A stretch of 64,000 nt of DNA from Mansonella perstans (GCA_037074765.1 JBAMDO010000197.1:40764-104763), one strand, 5' to 3'. Shown: positions 19,230-31,546, counted from the first letter of the stretch. Made by a program: numbers and translations. Notes: generated by a model not told the origin, from the letters alone.

Positions 19230-20398
19230 TTACGCTTGGCTCCTGAATGGACATGTTGGCTTCATTTCAGGCAAGTCGGTCTCATTTAGACATTTAACAA
19301 ATTCGCTATCGCATTGACAGATTGCTGAGGCACAGGTATTATTTGAAATTTTCGCTTTATCTAAATTAAATTAACAATATTAAAATGCCATATTTGTCCC
19401 TATTGTTGTCATCGCATATGATAATTCATCCATAATTCTATTCAACTTCTTAAAAAGTTCAGTTATCATTTTAAGAATTTTAGTTTTACCTTTCTCAGAT
19501 CGTCTTTTTTTTGACTAACATTATTCACTCATAATTAACTATTGTTGTAACATGCATAATCAGTAATATGGAATTAACTGAAAAATTTTCAAATCGTTTA
19601 TCTAATTAATTTTCAAATTCCTTATATTTTTCTTGCAATAATTTACTGCTCTCAGAGATAAAAACAAACCGCTGCAGACGGGATTATGATCCATGCATTT
19701 CCATTCGTAAGGGATAAAGTAAAGTAGAAATTTAGATTTACAATCTTTACTTTCCAAAGCTGTGTAATAGCAACCACGATGACGTACACAACAGCTGAAA
19801 TACAGGATTTTTAAGCACACAATAGCTGAGATACAGGATTTTTAGGTAGAAGAGGAAAGTTTTATCCTTAATCTTTCAGCACTAAATGCAATGGATATAT
19901 TCAAGTGGAACTGGTGACATTAGAAATTTTCTAGTATAAATATTCAACTGTACAATATCTGCTTATACTTCATCTTAGAATGTTCTGTCTGAAATTTCAG
20001 TGAGTGAAGTAATCCCATGCTACCAATCGAGTAAAAATTCTAAGTGGTATTATCCAGTTTGTTATCAACTCCTTTCTGTTTTTTAAATTTCATGCAAATC
20101 CAATGTCTAAAGATCTAAGTTATCGTAAACCCAACTATGCACAACAACAACTTAACAAAATCAGCGAATTCCAGTAAAACTTTTTTAGCAGCGTTAGTAA
20201 TTCGCAAAGATGAATAATTTACATGTCGATATCATCAACCGGAAGGTTGTAACTCCGCCAGAGACCACAGTTACAACCATATCCATTATAATAAAATAAA
20301 CTTTTTCCACCGGTGCACTCTTTCATGTTAAAGAGATTCCATAATCCCGAATTTGCTGATGCTATTAAGCAGACTAATATCAGCGTGCGGAAAAACAT
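19230..20398 (-). CDS. Secreted phospholipase A2 homologue, Asp49 replaced by Arg
   Basis: Three exons (20398-20223, 19794-19670, 19324-19230) join in matching phases to give 131 residues. A signal peptide (MFFRTLILVCLIASANS) is followed by the group I/II secreted PLA2 layout: LWNLFNMKECTGG helix, calcium-loop region YGCNCGLWRS, LPVDDID, active-site stretch CCVRHRGCY, then CQCD. The catalytic His and the partner Asp of CQCD are kept. The Asp that normally follows the active-site His and binds calcium is Arg, and the canonical CGxGG of the loop is CGLWR. Active enzymes hydrolyse the sn-2 ester of phospholipids with calcium. Here catalysis is likely lost or altered, so a binding or decoy role is the inference. 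Family assignment is firm; activity is not. The ATG is the only one giving a signal peptide. Confidence 0.9.
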
Positions 20399-22440
20399 CT
20401 GGAACTTGTCTCAGTATTAGTAATACTTAATAATTCCAATTTTAATACTGATATTGTGCCGATACTACTACTTGGTTGAACTGATATCAAGATTGCTCGT
20501 CAGTACCAGTTTAGCTATGCTTACATTATCAGCTATTTAGCTAGCACCGTTATCAAATTGCCGATATCGGTATGCTAATGGTACATCAAACATCAGACAT
20601 TCTTATTCAAAGAAATTCAGAGTAATAAATTAAAATATCGCGGAATAAAATTTTTACAACCACTAGTTATCGTTGTTGCTCCATTTGCTAACGTAGCTTG
20701 TAGGGCTACAAGATCTTATATATGTCAGATCCTGTAGTACAGCCGTTTTTAAAGCAGAAACAGTCAGTATGCTGAGATAACGATGTTTTTATTGCCTTAA
20801 ATTATAGGCAAATATGGGAACAGATGGGAAAACGATCTTCGTGCCAGTTATCAGTTGGTTATCAACAGTGTTCGTTGTTTACTGAGAATAAGAAATTCCA
20901 TTTATTTATCAAGAAACGATATGCTTGATAATTCTTCAACAGCCAGCATTCATTTAATCATATCAGTTATTACATTACAGTATAATTTTGGCGCTTAAAA
21001 TGAGAATAACAAAAGTTTAAGAAATGCAATCTTTTGACAGATTCGTATCGTAAGACTAATTTCTGACAAGACAGTGAGTATTTTGCTTTTTTCTTTAGAA
21101 CATTTAATTTTTTTTGTGGCAAACTAAGTCAGTAATTGAAATTACTGCTTTTTCAACCCTAATTTGCGACATCTATTCCACTTCATTTGTGATGATCAGA
21201 ATTTGTGGACTTGAATCAAGACTAAAGTGAACTGCTGAGTAATTCTCAGTGCAGCAGATAGGAAAGGACTTAAACTGCAAAAAAATCCATTTTTAGGTGG
21301 ACTGCACGACCTGATATGCATCTACGATTTCACTTCCGCAACCATGTGATGTCGACACTGCTTGCATGACAAAAATGATGTTATCAAATATATCATAAAT
21401 GATTAAATTTTGGTATTATTTTGAGGCAATCACAGTGAATTCTGTGCTTTGCTTAAAATGCATCATTTATTAAAGCATTTTCGAAAAAGTTACCTGAATT
21501 ATCATTTAGACTACTTCACCGAATTAATATAGCTAGAACCGTGGATTTCGAGGCCATTCACGTTGCTGATAACATCCTATTCGTTGTCTTTTCTGGATAA
21601 AGTTAGATGATAATTCTAGTACGAAAATCCCCAGATTGCAAAATAGAAGCATATCATCATTAGAGAAGTGCATGCGGAATTTTAAATGAATTAAGCTGAA
21701 GGATGGTTCGGAAACTTTGTTACAACCTGACTTGATGCATTTGGACTGATAAATGGGAATGAATTCGAGCTTTCCCAGATACAGAAAGTTTTATTTATGA
21801 ATTAATTTGAATCTTTTGTCGTATCGTACAAGCTGTAAATTTTTACATTGCACTATATATATTTATAAATATTACTATTTAAATAAAGCTCTATACATAT
21901 ATACAGCTTTTTGTCCAACAAATTCCTCAATCTAAAAAAAATTATATATACAATATTTTTAAATAAATTTGAGTGTATTTTATAACAGTCTATAATAGTT
22001 TAGTGCTTAATTTTAAATTTATGTTTTTTCTTCCCAGTCATCTATTGTTTGCTTATTCTTTCATATTTATTTTAATTTGAGTGAATTTATTAGATAAAAA
22101 GCAAATTGGAGTGGTTCTTCATTTGAACCCAACACAGTCGTAAGCGGAAGCAAGTGATGGTATCAACAACGCATTTGGCGTAAGAACAAACTGTTTGAGC
22201 AAGAATTTACACGGTTAAATCCTTCAAACGAGAAATGAAACCATTGAAAATTTAAAACAAATAACTCTGAGCAAACAATAACGGATAATCCTTTTATTTT
22301 TACAGGGAAGTTGTTGAAGAACTTATTGCCAGTCATTTCATGGTATTTGCTGTTGTAAGACACTGGAAAACAAAAGAACTCTCAATAAGTAGATGCTTTA
22401 TGAGCAGTTAAAAATGATGGGTGATTCTGCATCCAATTCT

Positions 22441-22476
22441 GCTGCATGAAACCCCAATTCTGGGGTTTCATGCAGC
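22441..22476. repeat. Perfect 16-bp hairpin
   Basis: GCTGCATGAAACCCCA is followed by a 4-base loop (ATTC) and its exact reverse complement. The stem is much more GC-rich than its surroundings. Confidence 0.9.
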
Positions 22477-23460
22477 AAACGAAAAATTCCTTCAGCGAAT
22501 TGTGATTGCGAGTTCCAACAAAAAGTGTATTTTTTTTATATAACAACCGAAGATAACCATCTCAGTAATTTTTTCAACGAAAGTCCCAAAAAACACTTCT
22601 TAAAACCAAATTTGCACCAAAAAGAAATCATGACTACTGTTTATTGACCTGATACCATAGCAATATCGGAATACTGATGTAACCATTATATTCGGTAAGC
22701 ATATTCTGAAGCTCGATGAGATACATCGAAAATTATAGGTTTTTAACCACCATTAGCTAAATAAAGAAATTCAAATACTTTTCATAACATTCAAATATCA
22801 ATCGTTGGAAAGTGCCTCAAAAGCTGAGCAATTTGAGCAATAAAGTCTCGCTTATCTGCCATAGTCAGTAACCTTTCATTCATGGATCAACGCTTCTTCA
22901 AGAGTATTTTGCACCCACAACACAATATTTTAGAAAAATAAGTTCCAGGAGTTCGGAATTCTTTGTTGCTTATTTCTCATCGGTAAACTCCATTGATTGT
23001 TGGGTTCCTACTTTGATTAATATGAATGAGTTCAAATTCAATTATAATAACTTAAAATTTACAGTTCGAAAATGCAATTTCTTTTGTACAATTCAATATG
23101 TACAAGACCATTTTCTGCAAGAAGTTATGTTTTCGATATCTGTATTTCTTCTCTGCACTATTCACTCATTTGTTTCCTCAATTTTTTTACATATAGAAGA
23201 ACTATTTAATAAAAATAGTGCAGATAAAATTCTTTTTTTCTATGATCTAAGCATTCGGCGAATCCCAATGTGACACAGCTATGAAACCTCTAAATAATAC
23301 ATTAAAGGATAGTTATCACTAAAAAATAATCTTGATGATTCAGCGATGAATAAATTAAACTCAGTTTTAGCTTAACTTGTTATAATAGTTTCATCTGAAT
23401 TTATTTAAAAATGCAAAAATGGATTTAGGAATATAAGAAAAGAAGTATTTCCATATATGC

Positions 23461-23506
23461 TTCCTGTTCTTATCTTTTCCAGTTTCCTGTTCTTATCTTT
23501 TCCAGT
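23461..23506. repeat. 23-bp tandem duplication
   Basis: TTCCTGTTCTTATCTTTTCC plus AGT occurs twice in a row without mismatch. Confidence 0.9.
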
Positions 23507-23983
23507 TTTAGTTTACAAGAAAGAAAATCACCCAGTTATGTTGTAGAGAGTAATCCTGCCGACTTACCACTCTATATTGAGATTGCTCCGTTTTTCTAAT
23601 CTTACTGGAAATTTAGAAAATGGTTCTCAATTAAACCATTGGAAATATGTGGAAATTGTTTTGCTTTATCATGGGAACTGACTTAAATGTTTCTGATATA
23701 TGAATGATGTTGACTCGATTTAATTTTGTAACTTCTAATTCAACAACTTTCTACCAATATCTTGAGAAAACCTATAAAGACGCAATATAAGATGGAAGTA
23801 TTTCCTCGTGGTTGACGTAAATTTCAACAATAAACAACTTCCAGTCACGACGCATTATAAAAAATAATAAAGTTATTAAAAATACATCATGACTCCGACA
23901 TCACTTTAAATTTTATTTCTTCATAATTGACTCAAATCAGATTTGAGTCAATGCAAACTGTTTTGCGCTTTGCAGAAAGTGAA

Positions 23984-25058
23984 TTAATGTTTGCTGGACA
24001 AAACAGATAAACTATGAAGTTTAAGCCGTTTAGTTGTATTGCCGCCTTTCTTTTTATCATACACTGATCCTGCTGTGAAAAGATTTCCCGCGGATGAAGT
24101 CTGGTGTTGAATTGTATGTGAGAGCACAGAAGAGTGTGTAGCTAACGAACTTTTGATGTGATGAATTGTGGATGAATTCTTGGGCAGCACTTTATTCTCG
24201 GGTTATGCGCGAATACAGAAATTAGTGCAGAAATATCGTAAATGCGTCTAATACAAACAATATGATAAAAAAAGGTAGTGAATTACTGGACTGAACTGAA
24301 GGAAGTATTGGTGTCGTTACAAAACGAAGAATGCAAATTTCACAAAAACTGCAACAAGTTAGCTTACAATTTGGTTGCAATATTCTGATAGTTGCATAAG
24401 ATACTATACAGTGATACAGTGATTACTTTAGATTTCGAAATAATTTTGATTTTTTGTGTAATGAATCACTTGTATCACAAATGTTTCAACTTGGAACAAT
24501 TTATACTAGAAATTTACATTATGTATTTTGGATTTTTCCGATAAGCCAAGTCAAAGCTCTGTAACAGACCACTGTGCTTGCTACTGTGTTAATACACCTT
24601 GTCTAACTTGCTTTTAATAATAGTTTCAATACTAGAACCTTTCTAGCGCCGAAGTATTCTTTCGAAAATTTCAATAGTTAGGTTTCACTTTCGATCCTTT
24701 CTTATGATGAAGCGTACTTCGTCATTGTCCCAAAAATGGATTATGAAAACGCGGTAAACTAACCATCGTAGGAGAAGTTCGCTCCATTAATTCCACCAGT
24801 GCGGTTAGCTCTTCCGACATGCGATTCAATTCTGTGTCAGCTTCGTTTTTGTACATCGACAAAATTATTATCATTTCCTTTTCCTGTTTCCCTAAACACT
24901 ATCTCTGCATACTTTTGTTCAACTTCTTTTCTTTTTTGAGTAGCGCTAGATTTCCCTAATCATTAACTGTTGGCCTCTTCCAGCGTACTTATACATAATG
25001 CGAAGTTTTTGTCAATACTTTTGCGGATTTCATATTGAGTTGACGTCCACGGTTCCAT
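23984..25058 (-). CDS. Small coiled-coil protein, unrecognised
   Basis: Three exons, 25058-24968, 24891-24764 and about 24178-23984, join in phase to about 138 residues. The start MEPWTSTQYEIRK lies 14 bases after a CTTCAG acceptor, so SL trans-splicing is likely. Residues about 15-70 (with STLEEANRKQEKEM and ELNRMSEELTALVELMER) have heptad spacing and should form a coiled coil. The tail is rich in Ser, Thr and His and ends basic (KKKGGNTTKRLKLHS). The acceptor of exon 3 is uncertain, since an alternative at 24196 adds six residues in phase. The size and layout recall subunits of coiled-coil complexes, but I recognise no family. A diverged relative of exon 3 lies at 27.4-27.8 kb. Confidence 0.6.
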
Positions 25059-26180
25059 TGTGAATCCTCAATCTGAAGATCCATCGTTTTTAGGATGGTT
25101 CTTCAGCCTTTCTTCGGCTGGTTCGATTCTTTGTCCTGGTTCGAGGCGCTATAAAATTGTATCGCGAAAGATCTTTTACGTGGATTATGAAAAAGAATCT
25201 GTACCCTTAAAAATCGATATATTAATTTGAGGGAAAGCAAACATTGTTCTGGAATCTATTTCGTTCGTAGTAGAAATTCTTGACTGGTTGCTATAAGTAA
25301 TTCGTCAACAGAAGAATACAAAAACTAATACTATCTGTCCAAACAGTATCATCAAACGATAAAATCAATAGAGTAACTTGGTAGCTGACATCCACGATTG
25401 TTAACATGAAAATGCGGATATGTTCAAACTGTTTGCGTGACAACACGCAGTGGAATCAGTAACACGGAAACAGATTCTATATACAGTGCAAATTTAACAC
25501 TACGCAATCAAATGGGAGACAATGCCAATATGGAGAGATATTAATTATACAGTCTGGATTTTGCATGCAGATCTATAATCAATATCAACTTCGACTTTCT
25601 CGATGTGTTTTCCCGTCTGTTAGGATAAGATAGCAATCCGATTTATTAAAATGTATTAGAATTTATTAGAATAAATGTATTAGAATTAGAATTAGCACTT
25701 TTTATTGTTGTCAGAGCTGAATGACAACGTTCAAAATTCAGATGATTAATAACAGCTAGAAAAACGATGGTTATTTTTACTACTTTTTTTTTTTGTTATT
25801 TTTATTATCATAGATTCGGAGTAATAGCAAAATATTGTAAACGAAATCGAAGTTAGCTAGAAGCAATCGAAAACAATCGTTCCATCTTTTTTTTAATTTC
25901 CTGCTGTTTTTATGTATCTAACAATCTTGACCACTCACATTAAGACGCATTGCAAATCTGAGATTGCCGGATATTGTAAAAAGATTGTTTCTGTAAGGTG
26001 AATAAATGATACAAATTATTCTTTCCGACAGTTATAGATAGATTCCCTTCTGTTGCATGAATTTCCGCATTTTCAAATCAGGACTCTTCTTGTAACATTT
26101 CTGAGTAAGGCATCTCCTTTGAAACAGGCGATCAAATACTTCAACTTTTCAATATCAGGGATAGCTGTTTGAAAAAATAT
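25059..26180. other. Intergenic region
   Basis: Directly upstream of the coiled-coil gene, a minus-strand ORF (about 25150-25073, containing RLEPGQRIEPAEERLKNHP) is open in the same frame as the gene but ends in TGA just before the start codon. It may be an outron or an older upstream exon. No other gene is visible. Confidence 0.5.
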
Positions 26181-26834
26181 CATCTTTGTTTAGAGAAGAT
26201 TGATGAAATTTTTTGCGTTGTCTGACATGAAACCAAGTTATTTGATAAATGTTTTCCTAATGATAGTTTTTCCAGCGAATATAGAGAATACAAATACAGT
26301 TAAGAATGAACTTGCTATTGGGAGAAACCGGGAATTTTGAGTGCCTTTCTAAATACTGTCAATCTATACAGACTTAAACGTGCTGTTTTAAATGATATCC
26401 ACAGGATTTTTTCTAAATACGTGCCAATCTATACAGACTTAAACGTGCTGTTTTAAATAATATCCACAGGATTTTTCCTAAATACGTGCCAATCTATACA
26501 GACTTAAACGTGCTATTTTAAATGATATCCACAGGATTTTTTCTAAATACGTGCCAATCTATAAAGATTTAAACGTGCTGTTTTAAATGATATCCACTGG
26601 ATTTTTCCTAAATACGTGCCAATTCATACAGACTTAAACGTGTTATTTTAAATGATATCCACAAGATTTAAATTTGAAATGGAGAAACCGTCGATGGTCG
26701 ATGATTGTAAAAGACTGAAGTGTGATCAGAAAAGAGAAATCCTTCATAAGGGTGGATGTATTTACGAGTGTAATCTATTGTATGCATAATTTGCAGAGGA
26801 ATATAGAATTAGAAGCACTGGTCATACAATTTGA
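26181..26834 (+). repeat. Dispersed element, copy 1, with five 65-bp repeats
   Basis: This 654-bp stretch is nearly identical to 41890-42478. It starts CATCTTTGTTTAGAG, runs about 160 bp, then has tandem 65-bp units, then a 165-bp tail. The tail of the other copy encodes a short open frame starting MEKLSMVDDCKRLKCD; here a one-base insertion after the matching CKRLKCD codons breaks it. No transposase or terminal repeats are visible, so the mobility mechanism is unknown. Confidence 0.85.
26343..26668. repeat. 65-bp tandem repeat, 5 copies
   Basis: The landmark GTGCCAATC recurs at 26421, 26486, 26551 and 26616, with a divergent first copy 65 bp before. Units contain GACTTAAACGTGCT and GATATCCACAGGAT. 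The sister element near 42.1 kb has four units, so one unit has been gained or lost. Confidence 0.93.
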
Positions 26835-27433
26835 CAAATAGTATAACTTTAGATACAAAGAAAATCCTTCATTTAGAAATATTCTTCGCAACCTTTATGC
26901 TCGAAATGTGTAATACTATTAATTTGCTTGTAAACACATAAATCCTCTCTAAATTTTTCCAATTAGCTTAAAAAGTACATTCGCAGCATCAAAACTACTT
27001 CCTGCATTATCTTCAATTCTTCGCATCACCATTGAATATTGGCAGTGATAAAATTTATCACTGTACTGAAAAGCTAATTGGGATGATTATTGCTGATAAG
27101 TTGGCTCTCTATTTACATGGTTTTAGTCTGAAGTATAGTTGAAGAATTGATTCCACTCATACTTCTACAAGTTATAAGAATCATTATTGCTTTTATTCTC
27201 TCTATAAATCAATTTAAAAATGCTCTTTTTCTCATCGATTCGTTTATCTCTGTTTATTTCTCTTCTTCTTCTTCTTCTTTTGCCCATGTATCTGGAATAT
27301 GTTCTAGCAATTTTCCATCAATTGTCACATCGATACATAGTCTGATAGTTTCTTCTACGAGCAGATATTGTTGATTCCATTCTACCTTTGGTAATTAACT
27401 TTGATCTAATGATCAATCCAATATTGTTTGACT

Positions 27434-27790
27434 TCATTGAAAATCTTTCCAAGTCCTTTGTCGATTACGCACACTTTTAATTGTAATAGCAGACATTTCG
27501 GCTTGTGCATCAAATTTATTTTGTAAAAATGTTTCACATAAACGATTTTTCAAATTTGTTAAATAAATTGTATGTGAGAGTATAAGTGAATGTGTATCTG
27601 ATGAATTTTTATTTGAAGGAATTGTTGATTCCTTCAAATAAAAAATGCTTCTGTAATGTTGCTTTATTCTTAGGTTATGCACGAATACATAAATTAATGC
27701 AGCAATAAATCGTTTAATACAAACAATAAATGCTAATGAAAAGTAATAGTGAATTATTTGAAAGATTGAATGAAAGAAAATATTAATACA
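27434..27790 (-). pseudogene. Diverged partial relative of the 24-kb coiled-coil gene
   Basis: The minus strand shares a block with 24.1-24.3 kb: the intron end (TTGTTTGTATTA, CGTGCATAACC, AGAATAAAG) and part of exon 3 (NSS, THS and LSHTI matched). The open frame continues from about 27660 to 27434 and ends TWKDFQ, unlike the other gene. No counterparts of exons 1 and 2 are visible upstream. A 17-bp perfect hairpin interrupts the exon homology. It could be a dead fragment or the 3' end of a paralogue. Confidence 0.45.
27606..27644. repeat. Perfect 17-bp hairpin
   Basis: TTTTTATTTGAAGGAAT, a 5-base loop (TGTTG) and the exact reverse complement. It lies inside the region related to the 24-kb gene and is absent there. 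Confidence 0.9.
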
Positions 27791-27974
27791 GCAAATGCAT
27801 GAGAAATTGAAATAGGTGGAGTGCACTGAATTGATAAATGTCTTACAAAGTATCACCAATTTCATAAAACGTGCATCCTATATTCATCTACAACCTGATA
27901 GCTTATAATATTTTAACAGATGCAAAAGATTTATTACTATACCAACAGATCCCAAATCTGTAGTGACATGTAGA

Positions 27975-28185
27975 ACATGTATGTGCAAGTATGTGTCTGT
28001 ATCTCGTGCCTATGTATACATGTATGTCTGCATGTCTCTTTGTTAGTATGCATATATGTGTCGTTGCATATGTCTGTGTATGCATACGTGTATATGTATG
28101 TGCTGTATATGCGTGTTTTATGCGTGCGTATGTATGTATGTGTGTGTATGCGTGTGTGTGTGTGTATATGTGTGTGTGGAATGAC
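27975..28185. repeat. Degenerate (TATG)n/(TG)n microsatellite
   Basis: About 200 bp of TATG, TGTG and CATG words. Long Cys/Val/Tyr-rich and His/Thr-rich ORFs on both strands are translations of this repeat, not genes. Confidence 0.9.
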
Positions 28186-28353
28186 GCACAGTGCGTGAAA
28201 AAGAAATAACGGATATAATGGTGCGCTCATCAAATTATTGCTGATGGGAAAAGTGTGTACAAGTTTGATGCGGTAGATGAGTGTGACTCACGTGAAAGAA
28301 ATGTGGAAATGTTGAGTGATGTTGAAATATAAATGGAAAAGTGTAAAATGCTT

Positions 28354-28491
28354 AGGGATAAAGTTTATCGAATAGAGCAGCAATTTAGGGTCAAAGTTGA
28401 ACAATTTGATGACATTGTGAATGTTTAGGCATAAAAGTTCATCGAATACAACGAACAATTTAGGGTCAAAGTTGAACAATTTGATGACATT
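28354..28491. repeat. 73-bp tandem duplication
   Basis: Two copies starting at 28354 and 28427 share CAATTTAGGGTCAAAGTTGA and ACAATTTGATGACATTG almost exactly, with diverged left halves. Confidence 0.9.
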
Positions 28492-30093
28492 GATTTTTCA
28501 TTCCTGTTGGTTAGGGTTGTTGTATGATGTGGTTAATTTGTGTAAGTTATGTTCCATATGCGAAGAAATATTTATCCTTCGTGTTTGTCATTGCAGTCAA
28601 AATCTTTTGTATCTTTCAGCAAGACTGTAATTAAAATTTTTAATTCCGGTTTTTGATTAATGTCTTAAAAATTAACATTTAAGTCCTTAAAAGTTAATTT
28701 AGCTTGACAAATGCTTTGGTAAGGCATCGAATGACTGGTACACGTCATTTTGTATCATTTAAGGGAGAGCTGTTATTTTATGCCAGTTTTTATGTTTATG
28801 TTGAAGTTTTACGATGATTCATACTGGTTAGCATTTTTAGGCTAGCTATTGTTCTTCTAACTTTCCCTAGCTGGGCATTCTATTTTATACTTATTGAAAT
28901 TTCAAGTAAAATATTTCATGTAGTTGTTGATAGTATATGTGTTACATCCTAGTAGAAGGACAAATGCCTAAATTTGGGGCATTCTTTTGTCTTTGAAATG
29001 AAATTAATGTTTGATTGTATGTAGATAGTGGCAAAAAACCTGTTTTTATCATATTTTCTGGTGAAATAAATTTTGTTAAAACAGAATAGAAAGAATGATA
29101 GGAGGAAGAGAGATGGATGGAAGGGACCATTTTGCTCTGATATATGATGATGACATGGATCTGCCAATATTTGTTTGGTGTGTGATACCACACCAGTAGT
29201 TAGAGTGGCATTTCAGTCATACTAGTTTTGTCCTAACTACAATTCGAATTGAATTGCACAATTCTAGTACAAGTTTGAAAAAGGCATCTTTTGGATGTTA
29301 ATACAGGCATAGTTGCTAATTAATTTAATTTCTATAATTCATTATTGATCTAAACTTTTTATAGCTGTAAAATTCTATTATTAAATTTCTCTGTGTATCT
29401 TGAAATGGATATTAAATGAATTTGTTTGTTTTATAAGTAGTAATAACAAAGATTCAATGAAAATTATTTAAGTTTTAATCGATTTAATAGAATTTTTAAA
29501 ATATAAATAGCATATTTTGGGATAATTAAAATTTTAATTCTAATTTGTATGGCATTTTTTTTTTTTTTTTTGAAATGAGTAACTAATTTAATCTAGAATT
29601 TTCTTTTGAAATTTCTATGCTTTTTCTGGTTTGTTTTGCATTCTCTACATCATCCTTTTTCTTTTCTATTTCTAAGTCTCTATCCTTTATTGATTTTTTC
29701 TCAAATTCGTCAGACTCATCTTAAAGAGGTTAGGGAATATGTGTGTTTGTTGGAATGAGCGTAGTTACACACACACTGCATTGGCTCTGTTGGCATTTCA
29801 AAATCAATTATCATTCAATTTTCAATTTCAATTTCAATACTCTCTGCTTATCTTTGCGAAATTCTTAAATCTATCATAGAAACAAACTATAAACTATAAC
29901 AATGCTTTTTAGTGAAATGTTCGTGCGTACTGAATGTTTGTGTTTATTCAGTATAAGATGTACGTGATATATGTAAATGAATTTCATTTAATTTACTTTT
30001 TGTTTTTCTTCACGTTTTCCGTTTTTGCATATTTTCCATTCATTTAGTATGAAATGTACTGATTGATGAGCAATACTGATTGAAATTTTTCAG
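28492..30093. other. Intergenic or upstream intron region
   Basis: No exon with a matching phase was found, although the gene starting at 30094 needs an upstream exon ending with two bases of a codon. The stretch is AT-rich with a poly(T) run near 29557. Confidence 0.4.
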
Positions 30094-30945
30094 GAATTCT
30101 TGTGGATATCCTCAGAAGAGCAGCAAATCGTTGGCATCGAACAGTTGCATGTTTTTACACCCCAACAATAACTTTAGCATTTGTGATTTTATGGTTGACA
30201 ACCCTCAGGAAGGTTAAAATTTTTATATTTTTTTTACATAACTTTTGTCAAATATCATAACTTTTGTAAACAGAAAATATGCAATATCAATGCTTTTTTT
30301 TCGAGAAAATGATATTTTTTTCCCAAAAACTTGTAAGTTTAGTGATTATCAAGTTTTGTGCAAATCTGATTAAAATATAGATTTCTTGTTTTCTAGGGAG
30401 GTTGTCACGAAAACGTAAGAAACTGAGGGAAACTTCCGAAGTGTCGTGTGGCGAAGAATCGCATTGCTTGTTTGTCCTCAATCACGTATGCAATTTGGAG
30501 GATACGCAGTGCACAAACTGTGGCCAAATCGTTTCCACGTCAAAATTTTCTCCTAACGTTGACTTTAGTACTGGTATGCTAAACGATTTTATAGTAGGAA
30601 GATTTCATTATGTACTTGGAGGAATTCAATTAATAAGGATGTATGGTTCCTTACAAAGTTGATCTTGAGCTCCACAAGCGCATATTCTAGCAGAATGTAA
30701 CTTGTTCTGTAAAGATTTTCGAAAAGGGTTTGATTTTTGCTAAACCCATATAGTTCTATATGTTCCATGAAACGCTTGACCACTTAGTGACAAAACCGTT
30801 CATTTCGTTATTTTGACTCACAGATACGCAGAAATATGTATGTTGCGCTGGGTTATCTGTGATTTTCCTTGATCCATTGTTCTTACTGGATTCACTTCCT
30901 CTGCTGAAAACCATGAATATAGTACGGGAAGAATCAAGAGACTGA
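30094..30945 (+). CDS. Cys-containing basic protein, 5' end missing
   Basis: Three exons (30094-30212, 30397-30573, 30824-30945) join in consistent phases and end in TGA, giving about 140 residues. The upstream exon with the start was not found. Notable parts are a basic cluster RLSRKRKKLRET that could be a nuclear signal, and Cys motifs CNLEDTQCTNCGQ and YVCCAGL that could bind zinc. The C-terminus is LLKTMNIVREESRD. The two first acceptors are good (TTTTTCAG, TTTTCTAG). I rec­ognise no family. The last exon is also open on the other strand, in a competing model, so it is the least certain part. Confidence 0.5.
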
Positions 30946-31184
30946 GTAGATTGGGTTTAGTTTTTGCATAAACTTACTATTTTCTCTAGCAACTATAAAA
31001 AATACGAAAAGCGTAATAACACGGGAAGTAAATCTATTGACTGACTTGTTTAGTCGTGAACGGTTGTACTGTCGTTCGCTGCTACACTTGCAAAGCTCGT
31101 GGCTCCTTTTGGGACTTTCTATTACCTGATCGTAGTTGCAAAACTATACGACATCACCGGTTCTGTTTTCGAAGGTCCGCTCAT
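30818..31184 (-). CDS. Candidate 60-residue single-pass membrane protein
   Basis: Exon 31184-31126 (MSGPSKTEPVMSYSFATTI) has a GTAATA donor and joins in phase to 30941-30818 after a CTACTCAG acceptor. The product has a hydrophobic stretch TISLLILPVLYSWF followed by a polar tail ending NIHISAYL. It would be transcribed divergently from eIF5 about 360 bp away. The second exon lies exactly antisense to the last exon of the plus-strand Cys gene, so one of the two models may be wrong. Confidence 0.35.
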
Positions 31185-31497
31185 TGAAAAATTGATGCGG
31201 TGTTGCCCGCTATCGTTGATTGTGGACTCAGCTGAAAGAGCGTTTCAAAAGTGGCAGCTATATGGTAAAATCTATTCATGAACCGGAATATCATGGAAAC
31301 TTTGATTTGAAATAAAAAAAATATTTTTCTTATAGTTTTGGTACTTTTACATTTGGATGATTTTAATAATTTAATAAGTTGAATAGTTTGATAGTTACGA
31401 TGTTGGATTTGCAGAACTTGTGATTTTTTCTGCACCGAGGAAGAACTGAGCATACAGTAGAAAAAAAATTTGTGATATCATTCAAAATCACGTTAGG

Positions 31498-31508
31498 TAT
31501 TTTACAGG
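31498..31508 (+). other. Probable SL trans-splice acceptor of eIF5
   Basis: TATTTTACAG followed by 38 bases without ATG up to the eIF5 start codon fits a spliced-leader acceptor. Confidence 0.55.
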
Positions 31509-31546
31509 TTTTCTGCGGAGTTTGTTCATTATAAAATTGAACGAAA

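Larger units (their letters stand above)
20399..23983. other. Intergenic region with hairpin and no firm gene
   Basis: The upstream flank of the PLA2-like gene (20.4-20.6 kb) is rich in GATATC and CAGTAT words. A plus-strand stretch at about 21299-21370 after a CCATTTTTAG acceptor stays open for 23 codons but has no partner exon. A hairpin (22441-22476) and a 23-bp duplication (23461-23506) are listed separately. No gene could be built. Confidence 0.5.

Noticed and set aside
25090..25150. Possible tRNA from two GGTTCGA boxes
   Set aside because: No A box or cloverleaf arms at the right spacing.
27937..28233. His/Thr- and Val/Cys-rich ORFs on both strands
   Set aside because: Translations of the TATG/TG microsatellite.
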